This document shows, piece after piece, positions 1 to 6,886 of a stretch of 8,286 nucleotides of DNA (position 1 is its first letter; each line of letters starts with the position of its first letter). This DNA comes from Dehalococcoidia bacterium. GTDB taxonomy: Bacteria > Chloroflexota > Dehalococcoidia > Dehalococcoidales > RBG-16-60-22. The DNA lies in NCBI GenBank assembly GCA_030605045.1, contig JAUWBK010000042.1, forward strand, positions 1-8,286. Reading direction: 5' to 3'. Position numbers and translations under genes: made by a program. The notes beneath the pieces were generated by a model. The model ran no database searches. It was not told where the DNA came from and saw only the letters and a list, made by a program, of their open reading frames with translations.

Positions 1-443
1 TTGTTGTTCTACCCCTCGTATTAATGCTGCTCTTCCGGCAAAAATATCCCAGGTGGTGGTTTGACTGGAATGTAGCGCTAATTAAGTTCAGCACCCGCGT
101 TGAGGCTTACTTGGCGCTGCTCAGGGATGAATATCCCTCAACTGACGAAGACCAGGCAGTACACATTGAGATACCATATCCTGATGCTAAACAAGACCTT
201 AATCGCTGGTTGCCACTGGTAAAATGGCTCTTGGCTATCCCGCACTATTTTGTTCTTATTGTCCTGGGTATTGCGGCCATAGTATCGATAATAATTGCCT
301 GGTTTGTCATCTTGTTTACCGGCCGTTACCCCCGGGGCCTGTTTGATTTTGTGGTTGGCGTATTCCGCTGGTGTTTAAGAGTAGCGGTATACGTTTTATT
401 ATTGACCACTGACCGTTATCCACCTTTTGCGCTTAGTGACTAA
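1..443 (+). CDS. DUF4389 domain membrane protein, 5' end outside window
   Basis: This is the C-terminal part of a multi-pass membrane protein of the DUF4389 family, whose function is unknown. The frame is open from base 3 to the first edge, so the in-frame ATG at 24 is probably internal and the true start lies upstream. The visible part holds the end of one DUF4389 unit and a whole second one. The first ends with a YPRWWFDW motif and later DEYPS. The second begins near HIEIPYP, has two hydrophobic stretches around WLLAIPHYFVLIVLGIAA, and carries the family signature FTGRYPRGLFDF followed by TDRYPPF. The two units align with each other, so the protein is an internal duplication. The stop TAA at 441-443 overlaps the stop of the convergent fpg gene by three bases (shared 440-443). 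The family call is firm; nothing here shows a substrate or partner. Confidence 0.8.
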   Translation, partial: VVLPLVLMLLFRQKYPRWWFDWNVALIKFSTRVEAYLALLRDEYPSTDEDQAVHIEIPYPDAKQDLNRWLPLVKWLLAIPHYFVLIVLGIAAIVSIIIAWFVILFTGRYPRGLFDFVVGVFRWCLRVAVYVLLLTTDRYPPFALSD

Positions 444-1258
444 GGTTCCGGCTGGCATTTCGGGCAAAAGTAAGTGCCCCGGTTGCGGATAGTGATGCGC
501 TGGATTGCATTGCCGTGGATGGGACAGGTCTTGCCACGACCGTGGGCAACCTTAAACTCGAAGTGGGCGGTCCCCGGTTCACCGCCGGGACGTAAGTAGT
601 TCACGATGCTGGCCCCCTTGTTACCAATGGCGGCGCGTAATATCTGCTGAATGGCGTGATGAAGGCGCTCTATCTCATCCTGCGAGAGGCTTCCCCCTAA
701 CCTTAACGGGTGAATTCTGGCGGCGTACAGGGCTTCATCAGCATACATATTGCCAATGCCGGCGATGACGGACTGGTCACAGAGAAGGGCCTTTATCGGT
801 GCCTTGCGGTTACGCAGACGCTGGGCCAGGACTTGAGGGGTAAAGTCAGCTTCCAGTGGTTCCGGGCCAAGCTTGTCCGTAATACTGCTACTATCTTTTA
901 CCAGCCACATCGCCCCGAATTTACGCGGGTCGCGGAAGAAAATATTGCTGCTCTTCTCCAGATGAATTATCGCCCGGGTGTACTTGGGTGGCTCTGATGA
1001 ATCATGGCTAATCAGTAGCGAACCGCTCATTTTCAAGTGGATAACTAATAAGTCGTCGCTGGTCAAGCCGATGATAAGATACTTACCCCGTCGGTCCAGT
1101 CCGGTTATTTTCTGTCCAATTAGGTGGGAGCGGAAGTTGGTAACTGATGGCTGCTTCACGATTCCGTCCCAGAAAAGCGTAACGCCGATAATCTTACGCC
1201 CAACAATGTGGGGTGTCAGCTCATTTTTAACTGTCTCTACTTCAGGCAGCTCGGGCAT
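440..1258 (-). CDS. fpg: Formamidopyrimidine-DNA glycosylase (8-oxoguanine/FapyG repair, AP lyase)
   Basis: Fpg (MutM) removes oxidised purines such as 8-oxoguanine and FapyG and cuts the DNA backbone by beta/delta elimination in base excision repair. The N-terminus MPELPEVET gives the catalytic Pro2 (exposed after Met removal) and Glu3. Lys59 lies in RRGKYL, His75 and Met77 in HLKMSG, the void-filling loop is RDPRKFG (110-115), and Asn170 lies in GIGNMYADE within the helix-two-turn-helix. Arg260 sits in the C-terminal beta hairpin. The length of 272 residues is normal. The zinc finger is unusual: Cys245, His248, Cys265, Cys268 instead of four cysteines. The ATG follows the polA stop with one base between (TAAGATG), and a purine-rich GGGGGAAG lies within the end of polA, so translation is probably coupled. 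The 3' end converges on the DUF4389 gene with overlapping stops and no room for a separate terminator. Confidence 0.97.
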   Translation of the reverse strand: MPELPEVETVKNELTPHIVGRKIIGVTLFWDGIVKQPSVTNFRSHLIGQKITGLDRRGKYLIIGLTSDDLLVIHLKMSGSLLISHDSSEPPKYTRAIIHLEKSSNIFFRDPRKFGAMWLVKDSSSITDKLGPEPLEADFTPQVLAQRLRNRKAPIKALLCDQSVIAGIGNMYADEALYAARIHPLRLGGSLSQDEIERLHHAIQQILRAAIGNKGASIVNYLRPGGEPGTAHFEFKVAHGRGKTCPIHGNAIQRITIRNRGTYFCPKCQPEP

Positions 1259-1259
1259 C

Positions 1260-3998
1260 TTATTCCATCTTCCCCCAGTTATTGCCCGTCTTGGTGTCTA
1301 CCTTTAGCGGAACGCTAAGTTTCAGAGCGGTGGACATTACCTCAGGAACGAGTTGACGCATTATTTCCAGTTCTTCTTTGGGCACTTCAAAGACAAGTTC
1401 ATCGTGCACCTGCAGCAGCATCTTGCTTTTCAGCCGTTGCTTGCCCATCTCCCGGCATAGGTTAATCATGGCCACTTTGATGATGTCGGCTGAGGTACCC
1501 TGCACGGGCATGTTTATCGCCATGCGCTCGGCGGCTTCCCTTATCTGGCGATTAGAGGAATTGATTTCCGGGATGAATCGTCTTCGGCCCAGAATGGTTT
1601 GAACACAACCGGTTTTTCTGGCTTGCTCTTTGGTCGACTCAAGGTATTGCTTTACTTTGGGGTATTTTTCGAAATAGGCAGCGATGAACTGGGCAGCCTC
1701 TTCCCGTGATAGCTCAGTTGCCTGCTCTAGCCCGTACTCACTCATGCCATAAATAACACCGAAATTAACCGTTTTGGCCAGTCGGCGCATATCCGATGTT
1801 ACCTGCGTGGCTTCCACACCGAATAGTTGAGCCGCAGTGGCAGCGTGAATATCCTCATCCTGTTGAAAGGCACTTATGAGGCTCGGGTCTTGAGATAGGT
1901 GAGCCAGAGCACGGAGGTCTATTTGTGAGTAATCACCACCCAGAAGGCGGGAGCCGCGCGGTGTGATGAAGGCTTGCCTGATCTGTCTTCCCATCTCACC
2001 ACGAACCGGAATATTTTGCAGATTTGGTTCGCTTGAGGAGAGCCGACCGGTGGCTGTCCTCGTCTGGTTGAAGCTGGTATGCACCCTGCCAGTTTTGGGG
2101 TTGATTAAACCAGGTAAAGCATCAATATAGGTTGATTTGAGTTTAGTGAGCTGACGGTGGTCTAGGATGAGTTTGGCGATGGGATAATCTTTACTAAACT
2201 CCTCTAAGACTGATGCCTCGGTAGAATATTTATTTTTGCCTCTGCGCGAGGTCGGTAATTTCAGCTCATCAAACAGAACCGGTCCCAGTTGCTGGGGAGA
2301 ATTGATATTGAATTGGTGACCAACCCAGCTAAATATTTCGGTCTCTAGCTTGATTATCTGCTCACCAAGCTGGTGCGACATGTCTCGCAATAGCTCCGTA
2401 TCCAGAGCTACCCCGTTCCTTTCCATCTGGAGGAGAACCGGCACCAGTGGCATCTCAACCTCAGCGAATAGCTGCCACAATCCTTGCTGGTGAAGCTCGG
2501 AGCTTAGCAGTTCCGCCAGCTGCCCGGTAATGTCAGCATCAGCACAGGCGTAATCAGCCACCTGCTTTACCGCTACTTGAGACATTAGGAGCTGTTTAGC
2601 ACCTTTGCCAATGAGTTCGCTAATGGGCGTCATTTCAATATTCAATTGGCTAAAAGCGAGGGTTTTCAGGCTTAGAGATTTCTCACCGAGCAAATAGGCA
2701 GCCACCATAGTGTCAAAGGTGAGATTGTTGACGCTTACCCCGTATTCCGCCAGCACTGCCATATCATACTTGCTATTGTGAGCCAGTTTGGCTAGCTTAG
2801 CATCTTCTAGGACGGGCTTAATTCGGTCAATGACCTGCGGAAGTGGCAATTGCTCTATTTGCTCCAAGACGACGTGGCCCACTGGGATATAATAAGCCTC
2901 ACTCCGGGCGGGCGAAAAAGATAGGCCTACCAGTTGGGCGGACATGGGATTCAAGCTGGTCGTCTCCAAGTCAAAGGCAAAGGATTTAGCTGCCGACAGA
3001 CGATTCAGGAGTTCATCGAGGGCTGGAGTGGTATTTATAATACGATAGTCTCCTTGCGGTGGCTTGGTTTTAACTTGAGTTTGGGGTGATTCCGGGGCGG
3101 CTTCGGCAACTTCAACCTCAGGTAGCCTCGACCGCAGGCTGGCAAATTCAAGCTCGCGGAATAGTTCGGTTACCTGCTCGCGGTTATACTGGCTAACTTG
3201 GCAGTCGGCAAGATTGAGGCTAACTGGTGCCTGGGTAACGATAGTCGCCAGTTCTTTGCTCTGGCGAGCAATAGCTTCGTTTTCCCGTAACGTGTCTTGT
3301 AGTTTGGGTGGGTCTACCTCGTCAATATGGTCATAGATTTGCTCCACGGTGCCAAATTGCTGGATAAGCTTGACGGCAGTCTTCTCACCGATGCCTGGGA
3401 CACCGGGAATATTATCCGACGGGTCACCGACTAGTCCTTTGAGATCAGCGATGTGTTCTGGCTTTACGCCATATTTATCGCTTACCGCTGCCTTGTCATA
3501 GAGCATAGTATCGCTGAAGCTTCGTCCCGGTTTGGGATAGAGCACCTTTACTCGAGGCGAAACCAGTTGCATGGTATCACCATCACCGGTGACGATGATG
3601 GTGTCAGTGTCTTGCTGGCTGGCTTGGTGACTGAGGGTACCCAAGAGGTCATCAGCCTCATAACCATCGAGCTCAAAGATAGGGATGTTGAAAGCCTCAA
3701 CCAGTTGCTTGACTCGCCCTATCTGGTTAAGCAGTTCCTGCGGAGTTGGTGGTCGATGTGCCTTATATTGGGCAAAGGTTTTATGCCTGAAGGTAGGCGC
3801 TTTCGTATCGAAGGCAATGGCATAATGGGTTGGTTTTAGCTCACTCAGTACTTTGAGTAACATCTGGGCAAAGCCATAAACCGCACTGACTATCTCGCCA
3901 GTTTTGCTTACCGTCAGTGGTCTGGTGGATTGAAAGGCATGAAAGGCACGATGGATTATGGCATTGCCGTCAAACAGAACCAGCAGTGGCTTTTTCAT
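1260..3998 (-). CDS. polA: DNA polymerase I with 5' nuclease, proofreading exonuclease and polymerase domains
   Basis: Family A DNA polymerase that removes primers and fills gaps in replication and repair. At 912 residues it is full length. The 5'-3' nuclease domain spans about 1-290, with Asp10, DGYEADD (111-117), TGDGD (137-141), GDPSDN (191-196) and a following helix-hairpin-helix (GVPGIGEKTA). The 3'-5' exonuclease domain (about 318-500) looks active: Exo I Asp343/Glu345, Exo II Asn408 and Asp412, Exo III Tyr483 and Asp487. The polymerase domain has motif A at 689-696, motif B RRLAKTVNFG (738-747, including Lys742 and Phe746) and motif C QVHDE (863-867). Motif A reads DYSQIDLR: the usual steric-gate Glu is Asp694. 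The start MKKPLLVLFDGN matches the family N-terminus, yet it has no Shine-Dalgarno sequence and lies six bases after a TATAAT box, suggesting a leaderless mRNA. fpg follows after one base, giving a gap-filling/base-excision pair. Confidence 0.98.
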   Translation of the reverse strand: MKKPLLVLFDGNAIIHRAFHAFQSTRPLTVSKTGEIVSAVYGFAQMLLKVLSELKPTHYAIAFDTKAPTFRHKTFAQYKAHRPPTPQELLNQIGRVKQLVEAFNIPIFELDGYEADDLLGTLSHQASQQDTDTIIVTGDGDTMQLVSPRVKVLYPKPGRSFSDTMLYDKAAVSDKYGVKPEHIADLKGLVGDPSDNIPGVPGIGEKTAVKLIQQFGTVEQIYDHIDEVDPPKLQDTLRENEAIARQSKELATIVTQAPVSLNLADCQVSQYNREQVTELFRELEFASLRSRLPEVEVAEAAPESPQTQVKTKPPQGDYRIINTTPALDELLNRLSAAKSFAFDLETTSLNPMSAQLVGLSFSPARSEAYYIPVGHVVLEQIEQLPLPQVIDRIKPVLEDAKLAKLAHNSKYDMAVLAEYGVSVNNLTFDTMVAAYLLGEKSLSLKTLAFSQLNIEMTPISELIGKGAKQLLMSQVAVKQVADYACADADITGQLAELLSSELHQQGLWQLFAEVEMPLVPVLLQMERNGVALDTELLRDMSHQLGEQIIKLETEIFSWVGHQFNINSPQQLGPVLFDELKLPTSRRGKNKYSTEASVLEEFSKDYPIAKLILDHRQLTKLKSTYIDALPGLINPKTGRVHTSFNQTRTATGRLSSSEPNLQNIPVRGEMGRQIRQAFITPRGSRLLGGDYSQIDLRALAHLSQDPSLISAFQQDEDIHAATAAQLFGVEATQVTSDMRRLAKTVNFGVIYGMSEYGLEQATELSREEAAQFIAAYFEKYPKVKQYLESTKEQARKTGCVQTILGRRRFIPEINSSNRQIREAAERMAINMPVQGTSADIIKVAMINLCREMGKQRLKSKMLLQVHDELVFEVPKEELEIMRQLVPEVMSTALKLSVPLKVDTKTGNNWGKME

Positions 3999-4004
3999 AA
4001 TCTA

Positions 4005-4010
4005 ATTATA
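4005..4010 (-). promoter_or_regulatory. Candidate -10 box of polA, leaderless arrangement
   Basis: On the minus strand a perfect TATAAT is followed by TAGATT and then the polA ATG. The usual 6-7 base distance from the -10 box to the transcription start would put the first transcribed base on or beside the A of the start codon. No good -35 hexamer is present at 16-18 bases (TGTCCC at 17). The whole gap to the preceding AI-2E gene is 44 bases and contains no purine-rich ribosome site near the start. Seen: the box and its distance. Inferred: the leaderless transcript. Confidence 0.6.
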
Positions 4011-4042
4011 GCAAAGTGGGGGATGAAGGGACAGAAGAATAT

Positions 4043-5137
4043 TTAGCTTTCCTCGGCCGGCTCGGTAATCTCTTCTTCTTGGTAGCGCTCGCGTATATAC
4101 TTGTAGATTTCAATGCCGGTAGCGGTCAGTGGGCCAGCGAGCAGTAGTCCCCAAAAGCCGGCGATATAAGCTCCCAAAACGAGTAAAAATAGCATAAGGG
4201 CGGGATGGATACGCAGGTAACCCCCCTGAATTCTGGGGACCAGCAAGCTGTTTTCGAGCAACTGAATCAGCAAGAAGAGAAGGATCACCCAGATTACCTT
4301 TTCCGGTGCCACCGCCAGGGTGACGATGACGATTACAGCACCACTAATCCACGGCCCCAAGGTTGGGATAAGTTCCCCGATACCAGCCAGGATAGCTAGT
4401 ACGGGGGCAAATGGTATTCTTAAGATTAATAAGCCAACAAAAGAGAAGTAAGCCACAATCAGCCCAAGCATCAGCTGAGCCCGGATGTACCGGCCCAGCA
4501 CCGTTTCAATGATGTAGCTAATATTTCTGAAGTGTTCAGCAATCCCTGGCCTGAGCGTTGAATATAATTTCCTTTTTAGCTTTTCTGAATCTTTTAAGGC
4601 GTAGAAGAGAAAAAGAGGTAGTGCTGCGAAACCAAGAAAGATACTAAAATTACGCGGCATAGTTGTGATACCCTTGATGAAGGCATCTCGTATGCCATTA
4701 CCTAAGGCTACACCAGCCTCAAGCAGAGCTTTATCCACTTCATTGCGTATTTCCGGAGGGAATTGTTGCCGGATAATCTCAAGCCATTCCTGTATCTGGT
4801 GTAAGCTTCTACCAATAAAATAGGGGGCACTTTCCGCGAGCAACAAAGAGGCATTAATGACCGCCGTCACGATAAAGTAGGAAAAAACGGCAATGAGACT
4901 AAGAAGTACTAGAAAGACGATGATGATGGAAAAGACACGCTTGAACTCCAGCCACCTTCCCGGACGGGGCAGCTTCCTCTCCAGCCAGGAAACAACGGGC
5001 AATAAAAGATAGGCAAGTACCAAGCCGAGAACGAAGGGAAAAATCGCTGTTCTCAGTAGGTAGAGAACCATAAATACGATAATTATACCTAGTACTAAAG
5101 CTACTAGGCGCCAATGTTTACGTAGAATATCTGTCAT
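4043..5137 (-). CDS. AI-2E family transporter (PF01594 permease)
   Basis: Polytopic inner-membrane protein of 364 residues, normal for the AI-2E/UPF0118 family. It has about eight hydrophobic segments: two near the N-terminus (about 11-48), one at 70-95, one at 163-181 and a C-terminal block between 222 and 345. A long soluble amphipathic stretch (about 100-160) follows the third segment, as in other members. Family hallmarks are GELIPTLGPW (255-263), ENSLLVPRIQGG (295-306) with a nearby HPALML, and AGPLTATGIEIYKYI near the end. The C-terminus is acidic. Members have been linked to autoinducer-2 export or sodium/proton exchange, and many are uncharacterised, so the substrate here cannot be stated. 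A G-rich GGGTGAG lies 11 bases before the ATG, a weak and distant ribosome site. The gene lies 96 bases after ytxH and 44 before polA, on the same strand, and may be transcribed from the DUF948 promoter. Confidence 0.9.
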   Translation of the reverse strand: MTDILRKHWRLVALVLGIIIVFMVLYLLRTAIFPFVLGLVLAYLLLPVVSWLERKLPRPGRWLEFKRVFSIIIVFLVLLSLIAVFSYFIVTAVINASLLLAESAPYFIGRSLHQIQEWLEIIRQQFPPEIRNEVDKALLEAGVALGNGIRDAFIKGITTMPRNFSIFLGFAALPLFLFYALKDSEKLKRKLYSTLRPGIAEHFRNISYIIETVLGRYIRAQLMLGLIVAYFSFVGLLILRIPFAPVLAILAGIGELIPTLGPWISGAVIVIVTLAVAPEKVIWVILLFLLIQLLENSLLVPRIQGGYLRIHPALMLFLLVLGAYIAGFWGLLLAGPLTATGIEIYKYIRERYQEEEITEPAEES

Positions 5138-5233
5138 TATGTATAAAACTCACCCACCCACTTACCTAGACGAAGGTCTGGAACGGTGAGCATAGCGGCA
5201 AACGTGTAGGTGCCTAATGAATTCCTCCGCTGC
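5138..5233. other. Spacer between YtxH and AI-2E genes with a small hairpin
   Basis: This 96-base spacer holds a short imperfect inverted repeat at 5165-5181: a 4 bp AGAC/GTCT stem with a GAAG loop, extended by two G-C pairs across a one-base bulge. Read on the minus strand it is followed by a GT-rich run rather than a U tract, so it does not look like an intrinsic terminator. A TATACA sequence lies only two bases before the AI-2E ATG, too close to serve as a -10 box for that start. No clear independent promoter is visible. Confidence 0.3.
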
Positions 5234-5464
5234 CTATTTTCGGCCAAGTTTTTCTTCCACTCTTTTTTCTGCCTTAACTGCGGCTTCCTTGGCCTTTTCG
5301 GCGACTTCACTGGCTTTTTCTCTCGCCTTTTCCGCTTTCTCTTTTAGCAGTGCCCTGGTTTCCTTCCCGGGTTTAGGTGCGTAGAGAAAGCCAATAGCTG
5401 TGCCCACGACTGCACCAATGATGAATCCAATAGCGAAACTGGCACCACTATCTCTTTCAGCCAT
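5234..5464 (-). CDS. YtxH family small membrane protein
   Basis: Short protein (76 residues from the start chosen here) with the standard YtxH plan: a glycine-rich membrane segment (FAIGFIIGAVVGTAIGFLY, about 9-27) followed at once by the family signature YAPKPGKETR, then a highly charged Ala/Lys/Glu helix (about 38-76) with repeated EKA units that should form a coiled coil or amphipathic helix. The frame is open for 23 further codons upstream, but the ATG at 5464 is preferred: it has a strong AGGAGGGAGGG site just ahead, and the extension would lie inside the upstream gene. It overlaps the DUF948 gene by 8 bases, so the two are probably coupled. In Bacillus subtilis ytxH lies beside ytxG (DUF948) in a general stress operon; a similar envelope stress role here is inference only. 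Confidence 0.85.
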   Translation of the reverse strand: MAERDSGASFAIGFIIGAVVGTAIGFLYAPKPGKETRALLKEKAEKAREKASEVAEKAKEAAVKAEKRVEEKLGRK

Positions 5465-5744
5465 TTTTCCCTCCCTCCTTTCTTCTCGAAAATCCGCTGA
5501 ACAGGCTAATTGCCTGGCGTATGCCTTGAACAAAGGCGGCTAACTGAGCTAAGGGACGGGACACTTCCTCTGCCACGGTAGAGGAAATGTTCTCGACCGT
5601 TTTGGTGGTGGTTTTTACTGAGTCCAATATCGGTCTGAGCTTACGATAAAGCATAAAAGCCAGCACTCCGATGAAGATGGCAACTATGGTAACTCCAAGA
5701 CCGAGAATAACTATGGCTAAGTCACGGAACCATTCAATACTCAC
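5457..5744 (-). CDS. DUF948 (YtxG-like) membrane-anchored protein
   Basis: 95-residue protein with one N-terminal membrane segment (about 8-32, AIVILGLGVTIVAIFIGVLA), then YRKLRPILDSVKTTTKTVENIS and a helical tail rich in Val, Ala and Ser, ending in a basic stretch. This is the usual form of DUF948 proteins: one membrane anchor plus a soluble coiled-coil-like helix. The start is GTG at 5744, supported by GGAGGT eight bases upstream; the ATG within that ribosome site is in another frame. It overlaps ytxH, and the DUF948-YtxH order matches the ytxG-ytxH pair of Bacillus. The biochemical role of the family is unknown. The family call rests on overall pattern and neighbour rather than on catalytic residues, so it is less certain than for YtxH. 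Confidence 0.75.
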   Translation of the reverse strand: MSIEWFRDLAIVILGLGVTIVAIFIGVLAFMLYRKLRPILDSVKTTTKTVENISSTVAEEVSRPLAQLAAFVQGIRQAISLFSGFSRRKEGGKNG

Positions 5745-5768
5745 TGGTCACTACCTCCATTTCTGCAA

Positions 5769-5774
5769 ATTATA
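5769..5774 (-). promoter_or_regulatory. Candidate -10 box for the DUF948-YtxH unit
   Basis: A perfect TATAAT on the minus strand lies in the 78-base gap after the phosphatase gene, 24 bases before the GTG of the DUF948 gene. This leaves room for a short leader that includes the GGAGGT ribosome site. No recognisable TTGACA-like box is present at 16-18 bases, nor an extended TGn element, so support is moderate. Confidence 0.45.
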
Positions 5775-5822
5775 CTACTTGCATTGTAACTATCTTCTCG
5801 AACTATGTAAAGAGGGCTGGTA

Positions 5823-6455
5823 TTAAAAGTCGCTTAGTGGAGTCTTGCCGATTGGTTCTAGGTAAGAAGTATCATTATGTTTGGTAAGGATGAATTGTTC
5901 GTTCTCATAAGTGAAAGTGGTAATTCCGCCGGTATCTTGCTTTATGTTCCAGAAACGGGAATTATCCAGCCCTAGTAAAGCGCAAATTAAAACCTTATTC
6001 ACCACACGGTGCGAGACTAAGACCACAGTTCCCTTATATCTGCTGATGATGTCAGTCACCACATCCATAGCTCTTTTTTTGACATCGTCTAGGTTTTCCC
6101 CGGCGGGCATTTTTACCTGGTCAGGGCGGTTAATCCAGGCTGTGTAAAGCTCCTTGTATTTATCTTTTACCTCTTGGTGAGACAGCCCCTGCCATTGACC
6201 GTAATTAAAATCGATAAGGCCAGAGACAATATCGACATCAAGTTTATGATAGCCGGCAATAATTTCAGCAGTTCTTAAGGCTCGTTTTAGCGGGCTGGAG
6301 TAAATGGCGTCTATCGTTTGTTTACTTAGATATTTAGCCAGCAGTTCCGCCTGTTTTATTCCCGTTTCATTCAACTCAATATCAATTCTACCCCTGAATA
6401 TCTCTCCCACATTCCACTCTGTTTCCCCGTGTCTTACTATAATAATTTCTGTCAT
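5823..6455 (-). CDS. Histidine phosphatase family protein (phosphoglycerate mutase-like)
   Basis: Single-domain cytoplasmic member of the histidine phosphatase (PGAM/CobC/PhoE-like) superfamily, 210 residues, typical length. The phospho-accepting motif is R8-H9-G10-E11 with a following T12, the second catalytic arginine is R58 in SSPLKRA, the acidic residue is near D82 in LIDFNYGQWQG, and the second catalytic histidine is H149 in VLVSHR. All active-site residues are in place, so it should be an active phosphatase. The substrate cannot be read from sequence: alpha-ribazole phosphatase, a general sugar-phosphate phosphatase or a mutase are all possible, and no cobalamin genes are nearby to favour CobC. 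The ATG follows the stop of the GIY-YIG gene with two bases between and has no strong ribosome site of its own, so it is probably translated by coupling. Confidence 0.92.
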   Translation of the reverse strand: MTEIIIVRHGETEWNVGEIFRGRIDIELNETGIKQAELLAKYLSKQTIDAIYSSPLKRALRTAEIIAGYHKLDVDIVSGLIDFNYGQWQGLSHQEVKDKYKELYTAWINRPDQVKMPAGENLDDVKKRAMDVVTDIISRYKGTVVLVSHRVVNKVLICALLGLDNSRFWNIKQDTGGITTFTYENEQFILTKHNDTSYLEPIGKTPLSDF

Positions 6456-6457
6456 TT

Positions 6458-6886
6458 TTAGTGACTCTTTAACCCCACTGATTTTTGCGGTACCGCTATT
6501 GATTCAAGTGCCATCATTATAGCTGATTTCATTTGACTCCCCTCAGCAGCATAAAAGAGGTGGCTGGGGCAGTGGCAGTCGCTGGAGCCAAAGCCGGGGA
6601 TGGAATTAAATTGAGCGCTAAGTGCCTGAGCCATGGTGCACTCAACCCTGCCTTCACTCTCGCCGATAATGATATCAGTGATAGATGCCTTCTGTAGCAG
6701 GTAATCAATATGCCAGTGCAGTTTCTTACTTTGCTTTAGGTGGCGGCTTAATCTGGATTTAACCCCGCCCAGGGCTGAACCAACATAGGCGTAGTAGCCA
6801 CGAGGGAAGTAAACATCTGACAAGCTGCCGATGGTAATCGTTTCTGCCTTGGGTAGCCTGATGAGGATGACATAGCTTCCTTTCAC
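6458..6886 (-). CDS. DUF123-type GIY-YIG nuclease-like protein
   Basis: 142-residue stand-alone DUF123 protein, a branch of the GIY-YIG nuclease fold. The N-terminal GSYVILI strand is the GIY equivalent, and GYYAYVGSALGG (30-41) is the YIG equivalent. R45 and the RH at 48-49 follow, then HWHIDYL (57-63), then E83 in the position expected for the metal-binding glutamate (VECTMAQAL), and finally the DUF123 signature SSDCHCPSHLFY (101-112). In some archaea this domain is fused to endonuclease III, but its substrate is not established; here it stands alone. The start is GTG at 6886, immediately after the TAA of the DUF4342 gene (TAAGTG, no gap), so re-initiation is likely. The GTG start also gives the normal family N-terminus. 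It is not linked to any mobile element here. Confidence 0.9.
   Translation of the reverse strand: MKGSYVILIRLPKAETITIGSLSDVYFPRGYYAYVGSALGGVKSRLSRHLKQSKKLHWHIDYLLQKASITDIIIGESEGRVECTMAQALSAQFNSIPGFGSSDCHCPSHLFYAAEGSQMKSAIMMALESIAVPQKSVGLKSH

Noticed and set aside
710..1307. Plus-strand open frames opposite fpg
   Set aside because: They are antisense to a gene with every catalytic residue in place and show no recognisable domain.
5135..5150. Third leaderless candidate at the AI-2E gene (TATACA near ATG)
   Set aside because: TATACA ends only two bases before the ATG, so transcription would begin inside the gene; the spacing does not match the polA case.
5165..5181. Terminator between YtxH and AI-2E genes
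   Set aside because: The stem is short and bulged and no U tract follows on the minus strand.
5465..5533. Upstream extension of YtxH by 23 codons
   Set aside because: The extension lies inside the DUF948 gene, and the ATG at 5464 has a strong purine-rich ribosome site and gives the normal family length.
6458..6886. GIY-YIG protein as part of a homing endonuclease or mobile element
   Set aside because: The sequence is of the stand-alone DUF123 type, embedded in a tight operon, with no intron, intein, repeats or transposase nearby.
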